Assembly (NCBI RefSeq): GCF_001653235.2
Contig: NC_035790.1
Span: 1,860,001-1,924,000 of the forward strand
Direction: 5' to 3'
DNA: 64,000 bases
Source of the DNA: Pochonia chlamydosporia 170
Taxonomy: Eukaryota; Ascomycota; Sordariomycetes; Hypocreales; Clavicipitaceae
Below are positions 1 to 10,352 of the stretch, in pieces. Positions within the stretch are counted from its first letter, which is position 1; each line of letters starts with the position of its first letter. The notes below the pieces were generated by a model. It had not been told where the DNA came from. It made no database searches and was given only the letters and a program-made list of their open reading frames with translations. A program made the translations under genes and the position numbers.

Positions 1-903
1 ATTGAGGAAGGAATGCGCGTTGGCGTCGACCGCAACAAGTATCAGATTATGTTGCCATTACCACCCAAGATCGATGCAAGCGTCACTATGATGACGGTCG
101 AGGAGAAGCCTGACGTTACTTACGGCGATGTTGGAGGTTGCAAAGAACAGGTTGAGAAGCTACGAGAAGTTGTGGAAATGCCTCTGTTATCCCCAGAACG
201 CTTTGTCAATTTGGGAATTGATCCTCCCAAGGGTGCTCTTCTCTACGGACCTCCTGGTACTGGCAAAACACTCTGTGCTCGTGCTGTAGCCAACAGAACA
301 GATGCCACATTCATCCGAGTTATTGGTAGCGAACTGGTCCAAAAGTACGTTGGTGAGGGTGCTAGAATGGTGCGTGAGCTGTTCGAGATGGCACGAACGA
401 AGAAGGCCTGCATCATCTTCTTTGATGAAATTGATGCAGTTGGTGGTGCCCGATTCGACGATGGAGCCGGAGGTGACAACGAGGTGCAAAGAACTATGCT
501 GGAACTTATCACCCAGCTGGATGGTTTCGACGCTCGCGGTAACATCAAGGTCATGTTCGCCACCAACAGACCGTCCACACTGGATCCCGCCCTGATGCGA
601 CCTGGCCGTATCGACCGAAAGATTGAGTTCTCCCTGCCTGACCTCGAGGGACGAGCAAACATTCTTCGCATCCACGCCAAGAGTATGTCTGTTGAGAGAG
701 ATATCCGGTGGGAGCTCATTTCCCGTCTTTGCCCCAACGCTACTGGTGCAGAGCTGAGGAGTGTGTGCACTGAGGCAGGCATGTTTGCTATCCGAGCGAG
801 GAGAAAGGTTGCTTCCGAGAAGGACTTCTTGAGCGCTGTGGACAAGGTGATCAAGGGCAACCTCAAGTTCAACTCTACAGCTACCTACATGCAATATAAC
901 TAG
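1..903 (+). CDS. RPT1: 26S proteasome regulatory subunit 7 (Rpt1), 3' part
   Basis: AAA-ATPase subunit of the 19S base ring, which unfolds ubiquitinated substrates and feeds them into the 20S core. The frame is open from base 1, so the gene is cut by the window edge. Some 300 residues are visible, and the family is about 430-440 long, so the N-terminal coiled coil and part of the OB domain are missing. Visible in order: the end of the OB region, Walker A GPPGTGKT (about residues 83-90 of the fragment), Walker B IIFFDEID, the second region of homology with [20 protein letters not shown], the C-terminal helical lid, and the ending MQYN typical of Rpt1. No intron is seen in this part. A second proteasome gene, PRE10, lies 9.4 kb downstream. 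The identity to Rpt1 rather than another Rpt rests on overall family character and the C-terminus. Confidence 0.95.
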   Translation: MEEGMRVGVDRNKYQIMLPLPPKIDASVTMMTVEEKPDVTYGDVGGCKEQVEKLREVVEMPLLSPERFVNLGIDPPKGALLYGPPGTGKTLCARAVANRTDATFIRVIGSELVQKYVGEGARMVRELFEMARTKKACIIFFDEIDAVGGARFDDGAGGDNEVQRTMLELITQLDGFDARGNIKVMFATNRPSTLDPALMRPGRIDRKIEFSLPDLEGRANILRIHAKSMSVERDIRWELISRLCPNATGAELRSVCTEAGMFAIRARRKVASEKDFLSAVDKVIKGNLKFNSTATYMQYN

Positions 904-1487
904 AGGGGTGGGGTTTTGTGTACTTATTTTCAAGAGCTAGAATCCTTGATGTATGACTATGGGAGATAAGACAGAAGGTTAGGCTTCTAGACGCCTCGTT
1001 TATGTCTCTGTAGCACAACGTTAATAGAAGCCGGCGTTTACGGTGCAATCATGCTGTCAGTGAGGGATTACAGTTGTCATGTACAATGATGAGAGGCAAC
1101 CATTGTAGAGATATATACATTTGCATCTACCAAGGTGCCTAGTCTGGAGTTAAGCTCCGGTGACAAGAAAAGGGGAAGAAATACTATCTACAATCCATAC
1201 AGAACGCTATGCTCTGCAAAATATCTACTGGGCATGTAGTATACTTACAAGATGAAGATGCCATCACCACAAATCCATATAAAAGTGACATTATCACAAA
1301 ATCCTGCTTCCAAAAAACCAACCATCCGCGCTGTCACGATATGTTTCCTCTAGCAAACGTGCAAATCCTCGTGTCAATGACTAGATGTGTGTGAAAATGA
1401 AGTAAGCCCGGTTGCAGATACCAGCTCCCTTTCAAGAGATTGCCGGGCCAAATTAAGTCGTCAATCATTAGTTTTCTTGCATAAGTC
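904..1487. other. Intergenic region between convergent RPT1 and Cys-rich orphan
   Basis: This holds the 3' flanks of two convergent genes. It is moderately AT-rich, and only short random ORFs are present. No RNA gene or repeat was seen. Confidence 0.6.
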
Positions 1488-2240
1488 TCAGGCACCAGAC
1501 ATGCCAGATAGGCATCCCAAGCAGACAACCTCGCCCTCCCTGCCCTTCTCGACACAGCACCTGCTGCATACAACAGAGCGGTGTCCTGACGCAGCCCACC
1601 CTTTGATATCCTTTGCTGCGTTCTCACAGCGCCTATGCACTGACCATGCATCATTCATTTCGTGTTCTCGACGCTCGTGGCGTTCGTCTCGTGGTTCAGA
1701 CTCCATGTCGTCCGCATCCTCCATGTGAAATGATCGTGAGAGCACCTCTTGCTCCGAAAGCACGGACATTCCGTCGTCTGCATTCCAACCGTGACACTGT
1801 CGAATGCACACAAAACATGCTCTCTCTCCGCACCCCTGACACTCTGCAAAGGAATCCAGATCAGACTTCTTGGTCGGTCTCCGGTGGCATATGTAGCAGG
1901 GTGTCAGGAGCGCAGTGCTAGGTGCCACGGGCAGTCTATTTCCCAGCCCTGGTTGGTCCTGCAGCACTTTCTGTTGTGATGGTCGTCTCCGATGTGCTGG
2001 TACGAAGTTGCTGGGGGTGTGGTGAAGGGGAGAGTCGTCGTCGGGCGTGATGCGAGCCCTTTTCGAGCTGAGAGGGAGGATTTTGCGGGCGGCAGCAAAG
2101 TCTGAAGACGGATCTATCAAGTAGAAATCAGGCTGTTGCTTGTCCGACCTGTATAGCCGGTAGACGTTGGTATCATGGTCGTCGTCCCATCTTCGTTTTC
2201 GTGCTGACTGGAAATCGTCGCCGTCGCCGACATACGGCAT
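1488..2240 (-). CDS. Conserved-looking orphan with Cys-rich, probably zinc-binding C-terminal half
   Basis: An uninterrupted 250-residue protein that I do not recognise by name. The true ATG is at 2240; the frame extends slightly upstream only with a GTG codon. The N-terminal half is basic, polar and probably disordered (RKRRW, several Arg/Ser/Pro stretches). The C-terminal half carries ordered Cys pairs: CYICHRRP, then CQGC, then CFVCIRQCHG, a His/Cys pair in HRRCEN, then CSRCC and finally CLGC near the end. Spacing of CX2C units with intervening His suggests a treble-clef or RING-like zinc fold, but no canonical RING spacing fits. An acidic Met/Glu/Asp-rich loop separates the two Cys clusters. 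It is convergent with RPT1. The coding frame is supported by its length, true ATG and patterned cysteines; the function is unknown. Confidence 0.75.
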   Translation of the reverse strand: MPYVGDGDDFQSARKRRWDDDHDTNVYRLYRSDKQQPDFYLIDPSSDFAAARKILPLSSKRARITPDDDSPLHHTPSNFVPAHRRRPSQQKVLQDQPGLGNRLPVAPSTALLTPCYICHRRPTKKSDLDSFAECQGCGERACFVCIRQCHGWNADDGMSVLSEQEVLSRSFHMEDADDMESEPRDERHERREHEMNDAWSVHRRCENAAKDIKGWAASGHRSVVCSRCCVEKGREGEVVCLGCLSGMSGA

Positions 2241-3085
2241 CTTCACGCCGATAGCCGGGGAAAAAGAGGCTCTTCGTACAATGGATAGGAGCCAACGTGA
2301 TACTAAGTTATGTGTAGAGTTTGGTGCATATGTTCTTAAGCTGTTAGGATCTGGAATAGCAAGCTGTTGCTAGTTGCAGGTCGTGGATGGGACGAAATGA
2401 AGAGTTGTTTATTTGTCGGGTCAATGGCCAGAGAGGTACCACAGCCAAGTTGAGCGTCGTGCAGACCTGTTTTGGGCAGGTCGCAGATTTGCCATCCACT
2501 CTGCCATCCTGTCTGGTCGGCTTATGTTTCGTCCGTACTGGAGCCAAGGATCCAGTCCAGTCAGCTGTCTGGTGTGATCGGCACCCAAGCACTCAACCAG
2601 GCAGCCTGAGGTTCCATCAATACAGTGGCTTGTTAGGGAAGTTAGTGCAGTCAATCGCCGAAGGACCGCCAGCCGCTCCTTCCCGCAGCAGATTCAGGCA
2701 GCTTCTCAGTGGGTCTCAGCTGCCTGGTGTTCAAGACTGCTGGAGCATTCAATGTTGCATGTGGTGAGGTGCATAAACATCTGAAGGAATCGTTTGGATG
2801 TCTCCTCGTCAGAAAAATAACCAGTGCTTCCTCGTCAAAAAGAAAAAAGTCTTGTGAGCACTCCGGTAGCAATTACCATCCCATCTTGCGCGCATGACAA
2901 AAGGGCTTGTAGCTACGACAAAAGTAAAGGTATTGAATTTGGGTTCATCTGATTTACACTTCTACCATCCAGCTTTCCTGATTTTTAAACAACCATCTCT
3001 CCGTTCTACCCGCCTCCGCCAACAAAGGAAGCATCTCTAAGGGGGGGAGACTAGTATACACATTAGGCACAGCTTGCCTTTTCGC
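2241..3085. other. Intergenic region upstream of the Cys-rich orphan and downstream of CYT1
   Basis: About 0.85 kb without a supportable gene. ORFs here are short, overlap on both strands and lack domain character. The right end should contain the CYT1 3' UTR. Confidence 0.55.
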
Positions 3086-4442
3086 TTAACGGCGAACCTT
3101 GGAGTCCGCAGGGGGGTCGTAGGCGAGCTTTCTCGACTTCAGCCATGCCCACTTGTATCGCTTAACCCAGACACTGACGGCCCACAGAGCCGATGTGACA
3201 ATCAAAACCTTCAAACCCATCTTCTTGCGGTCGTCCATCTCAGGCTCGGCGGCCCAGTTGAGGAATTCGACAACATCCTTGGCCATCTGAGAAGTGGAGG
3301 CAGGAGTGCCATCCTCGTACTCAACAAGACCGTCGTAGAGAACACGAGCCATACCAATACCAGTTCCAGGGAAGTAAGGGTTGAAGTTCATGCCAGGGGC
3401 AACCTGAGCACCAGCAGGAGGCTCCTCGGGATAACCAGTCAACAAGCTAAAGATGTAGTCGCAGCCACCGTGACGGCCCTTGACAATCAAGCTCAGGTCG
3501 GGAGGAAGAGCACCATTGTTGGCGAAACGGGCAGCCTCCTCATTCTTGTAGGGGTCGGGGATGTAGTCGGCCAGCTTTCCGGGTCGCATCTGGATTTCAC
3601 CCTGCTCGTCGGGCTCACCAGGGTACTCGTTCTCCTCAGCCAGAGCCTTGGCTTCATCGACAGTCAAGACGGAGCCAACCAATGTTCGGTAGGGGATACG
3701 GCTGAGAGAGTGGCAACTGGCGCAAACTTCCCTGTAGACCTGGAAACCTCGGCGGAGACTAAGGGTCGAATGTCAGCATCGGGGTGCCGGGAGCATATAC
3801 AAGCCTCGCGGATGGCAAGACCGACAAAAGAAAAACTTACGCCTGGTGATCGAAAGTCTTGAGCCACTGTTGGTGGACCCAGGGGTATTGAGTAGCGTGA
3901 AGGCTGTTGAGATGAATTAGTGAACTGGTCGTCAACCATGGAACCCATATAGCCGAGCAAGGCAATTTATGCCGCACGTGGTAGACACAGTCAACACCAC
4001 GGCCAAAAAAAAGTTCCAGTCAGATATTCCTCAATTGAAACGTACCCTTCCTCGGCGGGGCTGGCAGCGAAGGCCACAGGTCCGTAGAGGTGATAGTACC
4101 AGGCAATGGAACCGGCAGCGATAGTGGTCGAGGCGATGGCAGCGAAGTTCAACCGCGCAGGGGAAGCTTCCCCGGCGGCACCCGAGCTCGTGGAGGCAGC
4201 GCGCTATAGGACAAAAATACAATCAGCATCGATATTCTTGAGCCAGGATTCGTTTGCAATTCGATTGATGTAGTTCCATTATGTTGGGGTGGGTGGTGGT
4301 TGATTCCCTCGGCAAAACACGAAAACGGGGAGAGAGGCGAGGCCGAATTTCAGCAGGACCGTCATACCTTGGACACATTGTTCACGCCATTTCGGAGCCC
4401 ATTGAGGGTGCGCGTCGAGCGCAAGCAAGACCTTGCCAGCAT
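3086..4442 (-). CDS. CYT1: Cytochrome c1, mitochondrial (complex III)
   Basis: Haem c subunit of ubiquinol-cytochrome c reductase, anchored in the inner membrane and facing the intermembrane space. Four exons join in frame: 4442-4368, 4203-4046, 3903-3841 and 3758-3086, giving 322 residues. Donors are GTATGA, GTACGT and GTAAGT, and all acceptors end in AG. The N-terminus is a bipartite targeting signal: an Arg/Ser-rich presequence (MLARSCLRS...) followed by a hydrophobic sorting segment around residues 44-62. The covalent haem motif CASCH is at residues 111-115, inside [18 protein letters not shown]. The GMARVLYDG region probably supplies the axial Met, and one C-terminal membrane helix precedes a basic tail. 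Divergent from RNA1 with a 578-bp shared upstream region. Length matches the family. Confidence 0.96.
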
Positions 4443-5020
4443 AATTGGCAAGCTATACCGTAGCCGTGGAGGGAGCCGTTGTGAGGATGTGACGGCGATG
4501 GTCGAATCGATCTCGAGGGTCAGAGGTTCGAAAAGGCTCAGCAGGAGAGGTCATACCCATCGAGAAAATCCAGCGTTCCGAAATGGGCCGACGCTGATTG
4601 GCCAAAGTCACGTGCAGCTCTAACCATCACAGGTGTCCTGGGTCAGGCCACACCTTCTGGTGAGCAGCTGTTAACAGCTGGCAGTGGGTCTAGCCACAGC
4701 TTTGCCAGCTGGCTAGAACTTCCGCATCGACCGCCTCTTTTAGCCCAGTCTCCAGCCACAATTACGCTTGCTGCCCCTGGCAATGTCGTTCACGCAGATG
4801 TGGAAGGTTGCACCAGGTTGCCACTGCCAGAGCAGAGCAACATTCTTTGCGTTGCCCCGCCCCCACCATGTAATTTGCCTGGTGTCAGGTAATAAGAAAA
4901 GCAAATCCTCCAGCAACCACACCGTCGCCAGTTGGATACACACGCAAACGGCATTCCTTCTTTTGACTGCTCGTCATTTGCTGTGTTTAATATATTTCTG
5001 CCGCACTGCATTATACAAAT
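4443..5020. promoter_or_regulatory. Shared upstream region of divergent CYT1 and RNA1
   Basis: A 578-bp spacer between two divergent start codons must carry both promoters. It contains CAGCTG-type E-box palindromes around 4666-4710 (AGCAGCTGTTAACAGCTG) and an AATATATTT stretch about 25 bp before the RNA1 ATG. Functional assignment is inferred from position only. Confidence 0.6.
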
Positions 5021-6372
5021 ATGGCTGCCGCTGGTAAGCTATTCACTATTGAGGGCAAGGGCCTCAAGCTCGACACCGCCGCCGATCTCGAGCCTCACAT
5101 CAAGGACCTCCGCGCGAACGATGTGGAGGAGGTCAGACTGCTGGGCAACACCCTGGGTGTCGAAGCATGCAAAGCCCTAGCGGAGGTTCTAGCTACGAAG
5201 AAGAGCTTGAAGGTATAATGATCTGTACTTCCGTCAGATGTCATTGAGAAATCGTGGACCAAGATTTCGTAAGAGCTAACACTACCACCCTCATCCAGGT
5301 TGCCAACCTTGCCGATATTTTCACAGGAAGACTTCTGTCCGAAATTCCCGAGGCTCTCTCGTCGCTCCTCACTTCTATTCTTAACCACCCGAACCTCCAT
5401 ACCGTCAACTTGAACGATAATGCCTTTGGCCTCAACACGCAAGCGCCCCTCGTTGCCTTTCTCTCCGCCCACGTGCCTTTGCAGCACCTATACCTGAACA
5501 ACAATGGTCTTGGCCCCCATGCCGGTATTCTCGTTGCCGATGCCCTTTCAGAACTCCACGCTAAAAAGGAAGCTGCTCGAAAGGAGGGCAAGCAAGTTCC
5601 GGATTTGGAGACAGTTATCTGCGGCCGCAACCGTTTGGAGAACGGCAGCATGACCGCATGGGCAAAGACTTATAAACTCCACAACAAGATCAAGCAAATT
5701 AAGATGGTCCAGAATGGCATCAGACAAGAGGGTATTTCTCATCTCATCAGTGAGGGTCTAGTCCATGCTACGGAGCTGCAGATTTTGGACCTGCAGGACA
5801 ATACTTTCACCCTCATTGGTGCCAAAGCCCTGGCCAACATCGTCACAAATTGGACCGTTGTCCGCGAGCTTGGCATTGGCGATTCGCTCTTGAGCGCTAA
5901 GGGAGGTGTACTTTTTGCGAATGCTTTGGCCAAGGGCAAAAACCAAAAGGTCGAAATCCTGCGCCTACAGTACAACGATATTACTGCCCCAGGTGTCAAG
6001 GCGTTTGCTGCCGCCGCCAAAGAGGCTCTACCGGTCTTGAAGCGCATCGAGCTGAATGGCAACAAGTTCTCCGAAGACGATGAGTCCATCCTCGCATTGC
6101 AGGAACTTCTCGACGAGCGCAAGGAGAAGGTTGCCGGAGATGTCATCAACGAGGATGAATGGGGCGTGGACAGCTTGAGCGACCTTGAAGAACTCAGCGA
6201 GGAGGAGGAGGAGGAAGAGGAAGAGGAAGAGGAAGAGGAGGGTGTCACTGTCGAGGAGCGTGCTGAGAAATTGGTCAAGGAGGCCGAGGAAGCTCAGGAG
6301 GAACCTGTGGTCCAGCTTCAAGACAAGGATGTCGATGCCCTTGCCAAGAAGCTGGAGAAGGCAGAGATTTAG
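5021..6372 (+). CDS. RNA1: Ran GTPase-activating protein 1 (RanGAP)
   Basis: Cytoplasmic activator of Ran GTP hydrolysis that maintains the RanGTP gradient for nuclear transport. Two exons: 5021-5212 and 5299-6372, with an 86-bp intron of GTATAA..CAG in phase 0, giving 421 residues. The first exon has the N-terminal cap (LFTIEGKGLKLDTAADL). The second continues VANLADIFTGRLLSEIPEAL, which contains the conserved DIFTGR segment with the putative catalytic Arg known for the family. Leucine-rich repeats follow, with LYLNNNGLG and LQILDLQDNTFT as examples. The tail is a nearly pure glutamate run encoded by GAG/GAA repeats at about 6199-6241, as expected for the acidic C-terminus of fungal RanGAPs. 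Start chosen at the only ATG that gives a complete N-terminal cap. Confidence 0.96.
6199..6241 (+). repeat. GAG/GAA microsatellite coding the RanGAP acidic tail
   Basis: A run of GAG and GAA codons specifies about 14 consecutive glutamates. It is coding and in frame, and likely length-variable between strains. Confidence 0.85.
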
Positions 6373-7117
6373 ATTGGAATGCTGTCATGCCCGTAATGTT
6401 AGATGACCCATTTGCATACACTTAAGACTATAGGGTTAGAGCGTGCAATACATATCGATACCACTTTATACATGCTCTGTGATGAATAATGTGATTTTCC
6501 GTGAGCATTTCGTGGTTTCTGATTGCACAGCGTATAGACATCTCAACGTATATCCAAATGTGGACTTCCACTTCTCTGGTAACGTTTCTGAAAAAAAGAT
6601 AAGAGAGTATTGTAATAGTAGACGTATATTGAAATATCTGAACTGCACTGCAAGGGCTCACGTCACATTTAGACTTCAACAGCTGACCAAGTATGGATGG
6701 TAAGAGTGGAAAATCATCAGGCATTTGAGCTTTTGAAGGGACACGTACACGTACCTGAACTGGCTGTGGTTGAAACCAGGTTCTCTAAGACGTCAGTTAG
6801 CCACCACATCAACGCTTACGGAGCAAAGGGATGGGGAGAGAAGATGAAGAGTGGAAATGAGTAGTCAAGAAAAACAATAAGGTATCTCCCAATCCATGCC
6901 CAGACTAAAATCCCTTGGTATAAATGTGACAGCCAAAACCATGGTTAATGACATTAAGGCCAAACAAACCACCTGCGTACATGTCTGTTTCCTGTTTCAT
7001 GCTTCAACTCTGTCGAAAATAAAAAGAAAGTCTCAACTCTGCCACACAAGCTATCTATGACTAGCTACTTCTCTGAGAGCGCTATTGTGTACGATTAGGT
7101 TGCCCTCGTCAGCATAA
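6373..7117. other. Intergenic region between convergent RNA1 and Gln-rich orphan
   Basis: An AT-rich 0.75-kb spacer holding the two 3' ends. Nothing with coding character or RNA-gene structure was seen. Confidence 0.55.
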
Positions 7118-7981
7118 TTACATGACATCCATAGCATCCACCTGCATCGATCCACTCCTGAATTGCTCAAATGCACCATACTGCGATGCCATTTCCAGCT
7201 GCTGTTGCTGCTGGTTGTACTCGGGTCCTTTGTAAACAGGGTCGGTAGATCTTGAATATCTGTTGCTACCCAGGGCAGTGCCGTAATGGTTATAAACATC
7301 TCTGGGTTTGGTGTCAACGGACTGTCGTTCATACTCTCTTCGCATGAGTTCTTCATACCCGGAAATCATGTATGGCTCGCTGTCGGCAGCCACATTCTGA
7401 GTCCATTTGCTGTCGTCGGTCTGGACGACGGTCCCATCAAGGCTCATTGTAGGAGTCTGCTGCCTCTCAAATCGCATCCGAGCAAGCTGTTCCTCTTGAT
7501 CCACGCTAGTGCTGCTCCAGGCAAGAGCAGGAATATCTTCAGCCCTACTTGGAGGGCAAATGCTCCATAGCTCAAGAAGACGGAGCTTCTGCGGATCATC
7601 CGCGATTCGGAAGAGTTGAACTTGGGATGGTGTCAAAACGTTAGGGTCTATCCCATAGTTACGCAAAATCATCTCCATAGGAGAGAGTTCGCTCTGCGGT
7701 GGTTCCGATGACGGTCTCTGGGTTTTGTATTGGCTATCATTCTCCAATTGCTGAGGCGCAGGTTTCACCGTGTGGGCAGAGTGGTGGTAATGCTGTGAAA
7801 TCGAATACACAATAGGTTGTTGGGTGACAGTGGTTGGGACTGCTTGTTCCTGTCTTGGAATTTCTTTCGGAACAGAGGCGTGAAGTTCAGGGTTAAATGT
7901 CAAATTACGGGAAAAGAGGGTAGCAAGATCATCTTGAACCTGCTGGGCATTTGCCTGCATGCCTGGTTGAACGGAGACCAT
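7118..7981 (-). CDS. Gln/Met-rich orphan protein
   Basis: A continuous 287-residue frame with a true ATG and no need for introns. I do not recognise the family. The N-terminal 30 residues (QQVQDDLATLFSRNL) could form an amphipathic helix. A low-complexity Gln/Pro/His stretch follows. The best-ordered segment is near the middle: SPMEMILRNYGIDPNVLTPS and then VQLFRIADDPQKLRLLELW, with a likely helix-turn-helix-like run of alternating Leu. The C-terminal third has Tyr/Arg/Gln repeats, a QQQQQ tract and the ending MQVDAMDVM. No membrane segment or signal peptide is visible. It could be a transcription or RNA-associated cofactor, but that is a guess. Frame length and the ordered middle support a real gene. 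Confidence 0.7.
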   Translation of the reverse strand: MVSVQPGMQANAQQVQDDLATLFSRNLTFNPELHASVPKEIPRQEQAVPTTVTQQPIVYSISQHYHHSAHTVKPAPQQLENDSQYKTQRPSSEPPQSELSPMEMILRNYGIDPNVLTPSQVQLFRIADDPQKLRLLELWSICPPSRAEDIPALAWSSTSVDQEEQLARMRFERQQTPTMSLDGTVVQTDDSKWTQNVAADSEPYMISGYEELMRREYERQSVDTKPRDVYNHYGTALGSNRYSRSTDPVYKGPEYNQQQQQLEMASQYGAFEQFRSGSMQVDAMDVM

Positions 7982-10352
7982 AATCTGGAAGCGAATCAGT
8001 ATCTAGCGACAACGCCTCACGCTTACACGCAGCTTCACGGAATCCGATACCTACCTCGGTTGTTTGATTCGCAAGTCGGCGACTGATTCGTAATTTTTAT
8101 ATCTCGCTGATTGTGAGTTTTGAAGTTAGTAAGTTATCTGCGGCACTTCTGCTTGACGAGTCGTTTTATGTCCAGTCGAGCGATATTTTTTTTTTCTTCT
8201 TCTTTTCTCAAGCGACACCCTTGGTTGGGTCGATATGCGGTTGGGTATCAAGACGTGAACGGCGGAGTGCGAGCGATGCTCAGATCTGTTCAAGCGGCCA
8301 GCTGGCACGAGAGTAAGAAAAAATACCAGAAATCTATTTCAGCTACGCTAAAGTGATGAAAGATGGAAACGCACAGGAAAGCGAATAATGTTAAGGTTGA
8401 GGAAAGGAGGAAAGTGAGCAGGTGTAAACGAAGTTGTTGCCTGCATGCGCGTGAAGCCTGGGTTGCTTCTTCTCGAAATTGGGCAGTACGATCAATTGAT
8501 GCGCTAAAGCCCCTTGTCAGACTGGAATCAGTTGGCGTCTCGTGTCTCCAGTTCTGTCTGGTCTGTCTCGGGGCAGGATTCAGCGCAGGACCTGGAGCGG
8601 TCAATCTGGTCTGGTGGACTTGGGCGGTGCGGCACAGTGGGCCAGGACCAGGGTTCAGAAGGGGGACGGGGACGAGGTTTGGCTGCTCAAATTTTTGGCT
8701 CGAGCAGAAACGCTGAAGCAATATTGGTGTCGCAAGATACGTTTTTGAGTATGAAGGAAGCAAGGCTTGTGAAACCAATACTGGACGGCAGAAATAATGT
8801 TAAAAGGGCCAAACATGGTCCATCCATCCATGGAAGGAAGATGGAATTTGTTGAGAAGGTTGTGACCCTCAAATGGGACCAGTTGACATGGACCTGCAGG
8901 CAGCTCAGGAGGCATTGGGTGGTTACAGGGAGCGCCGGTCATGGGGTAGCGAATGGTGTAGAGCACAGGGCGGTGGTTAGCGGTGGTTGGCGGGGGACGG
9001 TCAACTAGCTCTTGCCTCTTGACTCTGGACATGGAGGGGTCAAGTCCATGTCTGGCCCAAAATGGAGGGGCAATTTGTGACGCAACACCCTCAAAGTTCC
9101 CCTTTGGCTCGGCCGTCATCGACTCAAGTTCGTCACGGGGCCATTTCTCTGCCATCGCATTGGACGACTGAGGAATGAAATATGACCGACGCGTTGAGGC
9201 CTTTGATTCCGAAACTCAAAATGAGATACAGACTCCGATCTAACATTTATCGTGTGGTATCGTACAGTATTGTATCGTCATGAACATGAAGCCAAATGGG
9301 TATGTCTGGTGTGGTTCAGTCCGTACATGGATGCATGCAGAGTGCTACCAGTTGACATACTAGGTACCTAGTACTTTATGTCTGGTACCATCACTATCCC
9401 ATGCCCAATGCTCGGCCTGTGCTTTGGCGGCAATCAGAGCGGCATAACCAGGAATGAAATTATCCCTTGCAATGGTGTGGCTCCAAGACCGAGGATCATC
9501 ACCCGCCAACCTGGACACGGGATTGTTTTGTCTGTACAGTACAGGCATTTTCGTAATATTGGTAGCAACATGGGACGATGCCCGAAGTGAGCCAAGCACC
9601 AATAAAGCATTGTAACTTTTGCAAATGGCAGTCTACTTTAGCTTCGTTCATCCTTTCACCGCCTTGGGATTCCCTTTTCCCAACAATAAAAGTTAGAGAT
9701 GAAGCCTGAGCTAGAGCCAGCTACTGAAGGCATCTATTTCTCCTCATGTGATTGTGTATCCAGTATGAGTACATACTCACCCCAGCCCGGTCCATCCGAC
9801 CATTTTGTCACAGTTTATCCATGCATGTAAAGTATCCAGGGTTTAGGGATGAGCAGGCGCCCAAATTCATGCACACGGTCATAACGAATAGCCATTCTTC
9901 AAGATGCCCATTTTCAAAGCATGGTTCAACCCCTAGGAGCCACCGTGGTGAAGATGCGTAAAATACCTTGACATGTCCATCCGTCATTGTGTGCCATCAC
10001 ATCCAGGCCCTTGGGACAAGTCATCATGCATCTGTCCTGTTGGTGCAGCTGTCCCCGGATCCGATGTGGGACTACATCTGTGCCACACCCGTGGCAGCCA
10101 CAGCTAAGCTCGACCTCACCTGTGGCTGACACCTTGAATCAAAGTTGGCGCCTCAGGCAGACGCAGCTTGCCAGCCTCGCGCCAGGAACTGCCATACGCA
10201 GCTCTCGGGCTGCCTGGTGATGCTTTGGTGCTTGGAGCTCCATGATCATATCCGCCATCGACTCCTCCAAGCTGTCCCCAATTAGCACAACACATCTCTC
10301 TACCTGACGAAACCATCTCTCGGATAGGCCTTGCGGAGAACAAATTACCAAC
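7982..10352. other. 2.4-kb gene-poor region
   Basis: No convincing gene. Several ORFs of 60-166 codons occur on both strands but are mutually overlapping and low-complexity. The stretch includes a TCTGGT-type motif cluster near 8550-8620 and the palindrome CTAGGTACCTAG at 9360-9371. The right end should hold the PRE10 promoter. Confidence 0.55.
8556..8618 (+). repeat. TCTGGT-motif cluster
   Basis: Contains TCTGGTCTGTC near its left end and TCTGGTCTGGTGG at about 8605. It belongs to a dispersed intergenic motif seen again near 20.0, 20.4, 20.8, 39.8 and 58.2 kb. Confidence 0.6.

Noticed and set aside
187..933. 248-codon ORF antisense to RPT1
   Set aside because: It is a shadow of the highly conserved sense gene and has no motif of its own.
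3074..3862. 262-codon plus-strand ORF over CYT1
   Set aside because: The minus-strand cytochrome c1 exons explain this DNA with a haem motif and consistent splice sites.
4525..4531. GGTTCGA resembling a tRNA B box
   Set aside because: No matching A box, acceptor stem or anticodon arm can be drawn around it.
8290..9155. Overlapping ORFs on both strands around 8.3-9.2 kb
   Set aside because: Mutually overlapping, low in ordered segments, with no start or splice support.
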